8,955 nucleotides of DNA from assembly GCA_023247135.1 (NCBI GenBank), contig JAHFHB010000058.1, positions 1 to 8,955 of the forward strand, in the 5' to 3' direction. This DNA is from Candidatus Omnitrophota bacterium (lineage in GTDB: Bacteria > Omnitrophota > Omnitrophia > Omnitrophales > Aquincolibacteriaceae). A program made the translations under genes and the position numbers. Of the stretch, positions 1 through 5,902 are shown piece after piece. Position 1 is the first letter of the stretch; each line of letters starts with the position of its first letter. The notes beneath the pieces are model-generated. The model was not told the DNA's origin, did no database searches, and worked only from the letters and a program-made list of their open reading frames with translations.

Positions 1-39
1 TGCGATCAAGCGAAAATAGGTCTTAAGAGACGTCTGCAT
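1..39 (-). CDS. N-terminal 13 codons of next gene, probably MsbA-type lipid A exporter (partial)
   Basis: An ATG at 39..37 opens a frame reading MQTSLKTYFRLIA that runs off the window. It is preceded by an AAAGGA Shine-Dalgarno (46..51) with about six bases of spacing. It starts inside the last codons of waaA in another frame, a 17-nt overlap that suggests translational coupling. The pattern of a short polar start followed by YxRLxA is how many MsbA-like ABC exporters begin, just before the first membrane helix, and msbA and waaA are common neighbours in lipopolysaccharide loci. The existence of a gene start is well supported. The MsbA identity is inference from 13 residues and context; another membrane or lipid A enzyme is possible. 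Confidence 0.5.
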   Translation of the reverse strand, partial: MQTSLKTYFRLIA

Positions 40-1351
40 GGTAAATCCTTTCCATCTGAGATTTTTTATTGAGAAATTGTGCCAGCCATTCAAGGTGCCG
101 TTCCGTCGCGCCTCTGAGCCTCTGCAGGCTGGCAAAAGCGTTCCGGCCGATTTCCTGTCTTTCTTCCGGATGCTCAAGCAGCCGCCTGAGCGCAAACAAA
201 AACTGATCCGCATCGCGGACGCGCAGGGCCCCGCCCTCGCTGTCAAGCGTGCGGTAAACCGCGTGAAAGTTCTGAACGTTGGGTCCGTGCAGTACTGCCC
301 GTTTGAAACCGGCCGGTTCAATCGGATTCTGCCCGCCGCGTTTCACGAAACTGCCGCCCACAAAAACCACATCCGCCATCGCATACAAATTTTTTAAAAC
401 ACCCAGGCAATCCACCAGCAGCACATCGAAAACCTTGCGCGAGCTGGCGTCGGTGGCACGCCGCACCGCCAAAGCCCGGCGCTCGAGCCAGCGCTCCAAC
501 GACGGCGCCCGCTCGATATGCCGCGGCGCCAAAATACATTTGAGCGCCGGGAAGCGTTCGCGCAGCGCACAAAACGCATCCACGGCCAGGGCCTCTTCAC
601 CCGGATGCGTACTGCCGGCCACAAAAATCAGATCGCTGTCGCGAAATCCCCATTCGCTGCGCATGGCCGCCGAAGTGATGGCCGGATCGGATTCCGGCAG
701 CGGCATGGCGTCGAACTTGAGGTTGCCAAAAACTGAAACTCTGTTTTGCGGCACGCCGAGCGCCGTAAAGCGCTCGGCATCTTCCGGAGTCTGCGCCAGC
801 ACAAAATCCAGTTTTTCAAAAAGCCCCTTCATGAAGAGATGAACGCGGCGGTAACGCGAAAAAGATTTTTCCGAAAGCCGCGCGTTTAAAATTCCTACGG
901 GCACGTGGGCATTTCGCGCTTCCGTCAAAAGATTGGGCCAAATCTCCGTTTCCATCAAAAGCAGGGCCTCGGGGCCCAGCGCCCGGAAAAAACTGCGCAC
1001 GGCAAATGTAAAATCAAAGGGGAAGTAGCAAACCGTGACGTTCTTGCCTTCCATTTTCCGGGCCATGGCCTGGCCGGTCACCGTCACCGTCGTCAAAACA
1101 AAGTGATACTCCTGAAAACGGCCGCAGACCTGCTGTAAAAACGGCCCGGCGGCCATGACTTCCCCCACGCTGACCGCATGAATCCAGATGACTTTTTTAC
1201 CCAGAAATTTTTCGCGCCACGGCCGGTCGAGAATTCCGAGCCGCTGCCCGAGCAGCGCCCAGGGGTTTCCGGCACGCCGGGTTTTTAAGATAAAAACCGG
1301 CAGATAAAAAAGCCCGAAAAATAAAAACGCGGCATTGTAAATGAACGTCAT
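23..1351 (-). CDS. waaA: 3-deoxy-D-manno-octulosonic acid (Kdo) transferase WaaA/KdtA
   Basis: WaaA transfers Kdo from CMP-Kdo to lipid IVA at the inner face of the cytoplasmic membrane, making the Kdo-lipid A core of lipopolysaccharide. The 442-residue length is usual for the family. Residues 3-22 form one hydrophobic anchor helix. The N-terminal glycosyltransferase domain shows IWIHAVSVGEV (55-65, with the expected catalytic Glu64), TVTVTG (88-93), FPFDF (110-114), METEIWPNL (133-141) and NARLSEKS (156-163). After GNLKFD (209-214), the C-terminal nucleotide-binding half shows AGSTHPGEE (245-253), APRHIER (275-281), VGGSF (331-335) and GGQNPIEPA (339-347). The ATG lies 3 nt after the xerC stop with only a weak AGGA about eleven bases upstream, so it is probably coupled to xerC. 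The number of Kdo residues added cannot be read from the sequence. Identity is secure. Confidence 0.96.
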   Translation of the reverse strand: MTFIYNAAFLFFGLFYLPVFILKTRRAGNPWALLGQRLGILDRPWREKFLGKKVIWIHAVSVGEVMAAGPFLQQVCGRFQEYHFVLTTVTVTGQAMARKMEGKNVTVCYFPFDFTFAVRSFFRALGPEALLLMETEIWPNLLTEARNAHVPVGILNARLSEKSFSRYRRVHLFMKGLFEKLDFVLAQTPEDAERFTALGVPQNRVSVFGNLKFDAMPLPESDPAITSAAMRSEWGFRDSDLIFVAGSTHPGEEALAVDAFCALRERFPALKCILAPRHIERAPSLERWLERRALAVRRATDASSRKVFDVLLVDCLGVLKNLYAMADVVFVGGSFVKRGGQNPIEPAGFKRAVLHGPNVQNFHAVYRTLDSEGGALRVRDADQFLFALRRLLEHPEERQEIGRNAFASLQRLRGATERHLEWLAQFLNKKSQMERIYHADVS

Positions 1352-1354
1352 GGC

Positions 1355-2233
1355 TCAGGTCCTGGGATGCGCCTTCACGTAAGCCTCGCGCAGACGGCTC
1401 GTCGTCACGTGGGTATAAATCTGGGTGGTCGAAAGATTTTCATGGCCCAAAAGCTCCTGCACGCTGCGCAGATCCGCGCCGCGATCCAATAGATGCGTGG
1501 CAAATGAGTGCCGGAACATGTGCGGCGAAACTTCTTTTTTGAGCGCCGCACGGCGGACATATTTTAAAATCATGCGCCGCACACTGCGATCCGTCAGCCG
1601 GCTGCCCAGCCGGTTGATGTAAAAAGCCCGGCGGTAATCCGCCATTTTTTCGCGCGGTTGTTTTTTTTCAAGATACGATTGAATCGCCCGCAAAGCCACC
1701 TGGCCGACAGGCACAATGCGTTCTTTCTTGCCCTTGCCGCGAATGCGCAGAAGCCCGGCGCCCAAATCCACATCGTCATGATTCAGCCCCACCAGTTCGC
1801 TGACGCGCAGGCCTGAACTGTAAAGCGTTTCCATGATGGCCTTGTCGCGTTTTTCTTCCCAGGTTCCGCGCGAAGGCGCCTCCAGCAGGGCCTCCACCTC
1901 GTCCGCGTTCAGGAATGACGGAAGTTTTTTATCGCGCTTGGGCGTCGCAATACCCGCCGCGGGATTGGCGCTCAAAAGGTTTTCACGCGCCAGGTACTTG
2001 AAAAAGGAACGGATGCAGGCCAGCCGGCGCGAGATGGAGCTCTTGGAATAATCACGGTCCTTGAGCTGCGCAAGAAATCCGCGGATATCAAGATAATCCA
2101 CCTGATCGGACTGTTTGTTTTTCAGATAAATAAAAAAATCGCGCAAATCAATACTGTAATTTTTAATCGTATGATCGGAAGCGCTTTTTTCCGTTTTCAG
2201 GAACTGCAGAAACTGGTCGGCATGCGGGTTCAT
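1355..2233 (-). CDS. xerC: Tyrosine site-specific recombinase XerC/XerD type
   Basis: Xer recombinases resolve chromosome dimers at dif sites near the terminus. This 292-residue protein has the usual Xer length. It has an N-terminal SAM-like core-binding domain (about 5-90) and a C-terminal catalytic domain with every catalytic residue visible: Arg143 (SSGLRVSEL), Lys167 (RGKGKKER), His238 and Arg241 (SPHMFRHSFATH), His264 (LLGHENLSTTQ) and the nucleophile Tyr273 (IYTHV). The ATG overlaps the topA stop as ATGA, a 4-nt coupling overlap. Position next to topA matches the topA-xerC/codV neighbourhood known from other bacteria and argues for the housekeeping Xer rather than a phage integrase; no tRNA, att-like repeat or phage gene is nearby. 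XerC versus XerD cannot be settled here, and no dif site was recognised in the window. Confidence 0.9.
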   Translation of the reverse strand: MNPHADQFLQFLKTEKSASDHTIKNYSIDLRDFFIYLKNKQSDQVDYLDIRGFLAQLKDRDYSKSSISRRLACIRSFFKYLARENLLSANPAAGIATPKRDKKLPSFLNADEVEALLEAPSRGTWEEKRDKAIMETLYSSGLRVSELVGLNHDDVDLGAGLLRIRGKGKKERIVPVGQVALRAIQSYLEKKQPREKMADYRRAFYINRLGSRLTDRSVRRMILKYVRRAALKKEVSPHMFRHSFATHLLDRGADLRSVQELLGHENLSTTQIYTHVTTSRLREAYVKAHPRT

Positions 2234-4686
2234 GGCGCAGGCGCCTCCGGAGAAGACGCGGGAGCGCCGTCAACCGGCGGCGCCCCGGGCGTTTCAGGAG
2301 CGTCGTCGGGCTTCGGGAGTTTATTGGAAATAAACGTGCATTGCGGATAACGCGAACAGCCGTAAAAAATCCGGCCGACACGCGACTTGCGCTTGACCAG
2401 ATCACCGCCGCAGCCTTCCTGCGGGCAGCGGAATCCCGTGGGCAGAGGCCGCGTGTACTTACATTCCGGAAATCCGGAACACGCCAGGAATTTCCCGAAA
2501 CGGCCCCAACGTTCCAGCAGGATTTTGCCGCAGATGTCGCAGACATACTGTGTCGGGACGGCCTCGCGGCGCACATTCTTCATGGTCTCATGCGCGGCGT
2601 CGATATTTTTTTTGAACGGGCCGTAAAAATCCTCGATAACCTTCTTCCAGGCCAGCGTGCCTTCCTCGACCTGATCCAGTTTGTCTTCCATTTGGGCGGT
2701 GAACTGAATGTCCATGACCTGCGGAAAATGTTCGATCAACAGCCCCACCACGGTTTCCCCCAGTTCAGTCGGATGCAAGGCCCCTGATTGGCGCATCGCG
2801 TAATCGCGTTCCAACAGAGTCCCCAAGGTCGGCGCGTAAGTGCTCGGGCGGCCGATGCCTTTTTCCTCGAGAATCTTGACCAGGCTGGCGTCATTAAAAC
2901 GCGCCGGCGGTTTAGTGAAGTGCTGATCGCCGAGCAGTTCATGAAGTTCCAGAGCTTCTCCAGCCACAAGCTCGGGAATTTCTTCAAAGCCGCCCGTCTC
3001 AACCGGTTCGCCGTCCACAGCTCCGGGCGCGCGGGATTCCGGTTCAGGCGCGTGGACTTCTTCGTAGACCACGCTGAATCCCGGGAACAGATTTCTGCGC
3101 CCCGTGCTTTTGAACTGGTAGCGCTTGCCGGCGGCAATCACGACACTCAGCTGTTCATCCACGGCCGGCGCCATCTGCGATGCCATGAATTTGCGCCAGA
3201 TCAGACTGTAAAGTTTAAATTCGTCCTCACTCAAAAAGGCCCTGATTTTTTCAGGTTCGCGGTAGGCGGAACTCGGACGAATCGCTTCGTGGGCCTCCTG
3301 GGCGCCTTTTTTGGACTTATAAACCGGCGGTTTCTCGGGGAGAAAATTCTTGCCGAATTTTTTCGTGATGTATTCAGCGGCTTCACTCCGGGCGGAATCC
3401 GCGACATTCACAGAATCCGTTCGCATGTAAGTGATGAGACCGATCGTGCCTTCCTCACCGAGCTCCACCCCCTCATAAAGATGCTGCGCGGTACGCATGG
3501 TTTTCACCGCGGAAAAGCCAAGCCGGCTGAAAGATTCCTGCTGTAATTTGCTGGTCGTGTACGGCGCCTGCGGTTTACGCCGGCGCTCGCTCTTATCCAC
3601 GCTCTCGACGACAAAAGCCGCTTTCTCAAGATCGCTGCGTACCGCCTGCGTCGCATCGCCGGTCTTGAGCTCGGGTTTCTGGCCGTCGATTTTATCCAGA
3701 TGCGCGCCGAAAATCTTGGCGGGTTTATGCCGGTTCGAAGAAAGTTTGGCATCCAGTGTCCAGTATTCTTCGGGCACAAATTTTCTGATTTCGTGCTCGC
3801 GCTCCACGATCAACCGCAGAGCGACCGATTGCACGCGGCCGGCGCTCAGGCCGCGCCCGACTTTGTTCCATAACAGCGGGCTGAGCTCGTACCCCACCAC
3901 GCGGTCCAGCACGCGCCGCGCCTGCTGGGCGTCCACCACGTTCATGGAGATATCGCGCGGATGGCGAAAGGACTCCTGCACCGCGTCTTTCGTGATTTCA
4001 TTAAAAACCACACGGGCAATTTTTTTATCTGCATCGTCTTCGCGGAAAATATGCGCCAGGTGCCAGCTGATGGCTTCGCCTTCGCGGTCAGGGTCAGGCG
4101 CCAGAAAAACGGCTTCTTTTGAACGCGCCTGTTTTCTCAGGTGCGTCACTGTTTTTTGAGCCTTGCGCAGAACAATGTAATGCGGTTCAAATCCATGCTC
4201 GATATCAATTCCCATTTTGCTTTTGGGCAGATCGCGCACGTGGCCAAGAGAGGCCTCTACCTGGTATTCATTCCCCAGAAATTTGTTAATGGTTTTGGCT
4301 TTGGCTGGAGATTCAACGACCACAAGATAGCGGACGGTACCTTTGCGAGCGGGCTTTTTGGAAACTTCCCCGTCCGCTTTTTTGCGGGGCTTGGCCGCCT
4401 TTTTTTTAGCAGTGGGTTTACCCGCCGGAGCTGGTTCAGCCGAGGCCGGTTTATCTGCCGGCGCCGGAGAAGACTCGGGTTGTTCGCTGCCCCCCCCGAC
4501 AAACTGAACAATTTCGACCGTGTCACCCTCTCGAAGCAGTATCTCAGCGCGCTGTTCCGGAGCCACGACTTTTTGGTTATGCTCAGTGACCACCGCGGCC
4601 GGCCGTACCTTGAAATGAACCAAAAGTTCGTGGAGCCGGCTGACGCCTTCCACCTGACGCTTTTCTCCATTAATGTAGAGCTGCAA
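2230..4686 (-). CDS. topA: DNA topoisomerase I with an N-terminal ThiS-like sulfur-carrier domain
   Basis: Type IA topoisomerase that relaxes negative supercoils. The 818 residues comprise a ThiS-like beta-grasp domain (1-66), a Pro/Ala/Lys linker (67-117), the topoisomerase core (about 118-700), two four-Cys zinc fingers (C716, C719, C736, C742; C754, C759, C777, C783) and a Pro/Ala-rich tail (788-818). Toprim residues are intact: VVVESPAKAKT with Glu125 and DPDREGE with Asp198, Asp200 and Glu202. The active-site tyrosine is Tyr420 in ITYMRTDS; EKGIGRPSTYAPTLGTLL is at 608-625. The TTG start is fixed by AGGGAGG five bases upstream. No ATG, GTG or TTG occurs in frame between the ThiS-like part and the first Toprim strand, so the enzyme must be translated from residue 1. 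The ThiS call rests on LHELL (18-22) and LREGDTVEIVQFVGGG (51-66), close to the family C-terminus, but here the glycines are internal. The topoisomerase is certain; the role of the extra domain is unknown. Confidence 0.95.
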   Translation of the reverse strand: MQLYINGEKRQVEGVSRLHELLVHFKVRPAAVVTEHNQKVVAPEQRAEILLREGDTVEIVQFVGGGSEQPESSPAPADKPASAEPAPAGKPTAKKKAAKPRKKADGEVSKKPARKGTVRYLVVVESPAKAKTINKFLGNEYQVEASLGHVRDLPKSKMGIDIEHGFEPHYIVLRKAQKTVTHLRKQARSKEAVFLAPDPDREGEAISWHLAHIFREDDADKKIARVVFNEITKDAVQESFRHPRDISMNVVDAQQARRVLDRVVGYELSPLLWNKVGRGLSAGRVQSVALRLIVEREHEIRKFVPEEYWTLDAKLSSNRHKPAKIFGAHLDKIDGQKPELKTGDATQAVRSDLEKAAFVVESVDKSERRRKPQAPYTTSKLQQESFSRLGFSAVKTMRTAQHLYEGVELGEEGTIGLITYMRTDSVNVADSARSEAAEYITKKFGKNFLPEKPPVYKSKKGAQEAHEAIRPSSAYREPEKIRAFLSEDEFKLYSLIWRKFMASQMAPAVDEQLSVVIAAGKRYQFKSTGRRNLFPGFSVVYEEVHAPEPESRAPGAVDGEPVETGGFEEIPELVAGEALELHELLGDQHFTKPPARFNDASLVKILEEKGIGRPSTYAPTLGTLLERDYAMRQSGALHPTELGETVVGLLIEHFPQVMDIQFTAQMEDKLDQVEEGTLAWKKVIEDFYGPFKKNIDAAHETMKNVRREAVPTQYVCDICGKILLERWGRFGKFLACSGFPECKYTRPLPTGFRCPQEGCGGDLVKRKSRVGRIFYGCSRYPQCTFISNKLPKPDDAPETPGAPPVDGAPASSPEAPAP
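4485..4686 (-). other. ThiS-like beta-grasp domain encoded within topA
   Basis: This segment codes the first 67 residues of the fused TopA. ThiS proteins are about 66 residues and end in Gly-Gly, which ThiF adenylates before sulfur is loaded for thiazole synthesis. Length, the beta-strand start MQLYINGEKR, the LHELL helix and the ending EIVQFVGGG all fit ThiS better than MoaD or a TGS domain. The segment differs from a working carrier in that the chain continues past the glycines, so ThiF could not activate it without cleavage. No other thiamine gene is in the window. The fold assignment is fairly secure; sulfur-carrier activity is doubtful. Confidence 0.8.
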
Positions 4687-4837
4687 GCGAACCTCCCTGA
4701 AATGACTGGCCGCCCCGTGTTTGAAAAGCGCAAAAGCGGCTTCCGAAAGGGGGTATTTTAATATAAAACACCTTTGCGCGCATGCTCTGTTTATCGGACG
4801 TTAATCCACGAGTCTTAACTTGATACTATCAAATATG
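4687..4837 (-). promoter_or_regulatory. topA leader region with inverted repeats and a weak promoter candidate
   Basis: These 151 bases hold no gene. On the minus strand they contain TTGATAGTATCAA (4820..4832), a perfect 6+6 palindrome around one base just after the upstream stop, and a 9-bp inverted repeat with one G-T pair and a 3-base loop (GGTGTTTTA/TAAAATACC, 4752..4772). A possible promoter is TTAAGA (4813..4818), a 17-base spacer and GATAAA (4790..4795), four of six matches in each box. There is no U-tract after the hairpin, so it is not a terminator. An operator or a supercoiling-sensitive leader is possible but unproven. Confidence 0.3.
4692..4698 (-). promoter_or_regulatory. Shine-Dalgarno deciding the TTG start of topA
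   Basis: AGGGAGG on the minus strand sits five bases before TTG at 4686..4684. It is one of the strongest ribosome-binding sites in the window. It supports initiation at the ThiS-like domain despite the non-ATG codon. Confidence 0.8.
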
Positions 4838-5236
4838 TTAGGAGATATCGTCCCAGGGGTCTTTTTTGGAGGGCGGCTTCGGAGACTCGGCTTTCCCACT
4901 GTCTTTGGACAGTTTGTAGATAGATTCCAGATGCAGAATTTGGGAGTCCCGCACGGCTTCGGACTCAACCCGCTTCAAGAGGCGTTTGAGCACCCCGACA
5001 CGCATGCCTATTTTCTCAATGCAAACGGCTGTCACAAAACGAGTTAAGATATTAATGTGAATCTCGGAGTCTTCCAGGCGGGTATTCAGGTTGTCCGCTT
5101 TGGCCTGAACTTCCACAAGCTGTTTTTTCAGCTCGTTCATCTGGGAATAGATTTCAAGCGATTCTTTGCCGCTGGCCCAGGCTTTCGGAGCCACCAGCTT
5201 TTTTGGACTTTCCCGCCCTGTTTTCTTTTTTGCCAT
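4838..5236 (-). CDS. Hypothetical coiled-coil protein, 132 residues
   Basis: I do not recognise this family. The N-terminus is very basic (MAKKKTGRESPKK, 1-13). Residues about 25-60 are rich in Glu, Lys, Gln and Leu with heptad-like spacing (EIYSQMNELKKQLVEVQ), suggesting a coiled coil. Residues 60-105 form a second amphipathic helical stretch with a hydrophobic patch (INILTRFVTAVCIEKIG). The tail is a Lys/Pro/Ser linker ending in acidic-aromatic DPWDDIS. No signal peptide or membrane helix is seen, so it is probably cytoplasmic. The ATG follows AAGGGAG at ten bases and a second GGAG too close to be ideal. It lies between the terminator of the RDD gene and topA. No clear promoter was found; a TTGAAA box just past the terminator has no good partner. 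Codon use resembles its neighbours, so it is likely real. A structural or DNA-associated role would be a guess. Confidence 0.75.
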   Translation of the reverse strand: MAKKKTGRESPKKLVAPKAWASGKESLEIYSQMNELKKQLVEVQAKADNLNTRLEDSEIHINILTRFVTAVCIEKIGMRVGVLKRLLKRVESEAVRDSQILHLESIYKLSKDSGKAESPKPPSKKDPWDDIS

Positions 5237-5283
5237 ACTCCAATAGCTCCCTTAACGCCGAAACCCCAACGGTTTCAAAAATA

Positions 5284-5318
5284 AAAACCCCCCTGACATC
5301 AACGGCCAGGGGGGTTTT
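5284..5318 (-). terminator. Intrinsic terminator after the RDD gene
   Basis: A perfect 12-bp stem (5284..5295 with 5307..5318, six G-C pairs in a row) closes an 11-base loop. On the minus strand it is followed by a T-rich tract reading TTTTTATTTTT. It starts 20 bases after the stop of the RDD gene. On the plus strand only four T follow the stem, so termination should act mainly on minus-strand transcripts. It separates the RDD unit from the gene at 4838..5236. Confidence 0.92.
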
Positions 5319-5337
5319 CAAAAAACACGAACGCCGC

Positions 5338-5748
5338 TTACTTTTCGACAACCTGCGTCTTGGCCCAGCCATCCGCCACACGGGCACCCTTGCTGACCAA
5401 AGCCACGATTTCGACGATGTACCCGATGACAAGCACAAAGGGCACCACCAGCAGGATATTGCGTATCACCGCCTGCCCGATCGTCACCTTATCGCCCTTG
5501 AGGGAGATCAAGCGCAGGCCCACCATCTTGCGGCCTGGGGAAAAAAAGGCATCCCGCACGATGAGCCAGAGAACGTTGACCAACACCAGGATCACACTGC
5601 GAACGGCATCCGGAGCGGCCACCAGCAAAAGACCCACCACAAGCCCGAGCACAATCGGAATCAAAATCAAATCGATGACACCTGCGGCAAAGCGTTTGCC
5701 CTTAGATGCCCCGCCCGCCTGCGGGTTCCCCGTGACTGCATCGACCAT
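5338..5748 (-). CDS. RDD-family small integral membrane protein
   Basis: RDD proteins are small membrane proteins named for conserved Arg and Asp residues; most have no proven role, and some have been linked to ion or proton exchange. This 136-residue protein shows the family layout: a polar N-terminus, KRFAAGVIDLILI (18-30) with Arg19 and Asp26 leading the first membrane helix (about 21-44), a second helix (about 48-65), DAFFSPGRKMVGLRLI (66-81) in the place of the usual motif after helix two, and a third helix (about 93-119). The end ADGWAKTQVV occupies the usual position of the DxxxxTxVV tail. The ATG has a strong AAAGGAGC Shine-Dalgarno six bases upstream. It appears monocistronic, with its own candidate promoter and a clear terminator, between dprA and the topA group. 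Family is secure; the function is unknown. Confidence 0.88.
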   Translation of the reverse strand: MVDAVTGNPQAGGASKGKRFAAGVIDLILIPIVLGLVVGLLLVAAPDAVRSVILVLVNVLWLIVRDAFFSPGRKMVGLRLISLKGDKVTIGQAVIRNILLVVPFVLVIGYIVEIVALVSKGARVADGWAKTQVVEK

Positions 5749-5855
5749 AAAAAGCTCCTTTCACCGTTCAAGACTGGTTGCTGTAACGAAAAAAATAAGA
5801 TCAACTTTTGGCGACCTTATAAAGGCTCTCCATAGCATCGGCCGCTATCTTCAAT

Positions 5856-5884
5856 ACTTTACCCTAGTTACGTCTGAATTGCAA
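5856..5884 (-). promoter_or_regulatory. Candidate sigma-70-type promoter for the RDD gene
   Basis: On the minus strand TTGCAA (5879..5884) and TAAAGT (5856..5861) are 17 bases apart. Each matches four of six bases of the bacterial housekeeping consensus. It starts 19 bases past the dprA stop and would give a leader of roughly 100 bases. The remaining intergenic bases (5749..5902) show no gene and no convincing dprA terminator, so some read-through from dprA is also possible. Confidence 0.4.
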
Positions 5885-5902
5885 TCGGCTTCCCAGAACG
5901 GC

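Noticed and set aside
1355..2233. Phage or integrative-element integrase
   Set aside because: The recombinase has standard Xer length and sits in coupled housekeeping genes; no tRNA, direct repeats or phage genes are nearby.
2788..3546. Long plus-strand open frame of 252 codons opposite topA
   Set aside because: It is fully antisense to the conserved TopA core, has no recognisable motif and mirrors the codon bias of topA. Other plus-strand frames here, such as 3497..4159 and 4141..4761, fail for the same reasons.
4257..4733. Alternative minus-strand frame of 158 codons overlapping the start of topA
   Set aside because: The product is a shifted reading of the ThiS-like and linker region, with Arg/Ser-rich composition and no domain. 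The main frame has the ribosome site and conserved motifs.
4722..4745. Possible attenuator hairpin close to the topA start
   Set aside because: The stem is about six pairs with a bulge and is followed by only four T; too weak to call.
5260..5276. Second small hairpin GAAACC/GGTTTC just past the terminator
   Set aside because: Only six base pairs with no T-tract after it on the minus strand; probably chance or a minor leader structure.
5203..5835. Plus-strand open frame of 210 codons across the terminator and RDD gene
   Set aside because: It runs through the intrinsic terminator and is antisense to the RDD gene; its His/Gln/Arg-rich product has no family signature.
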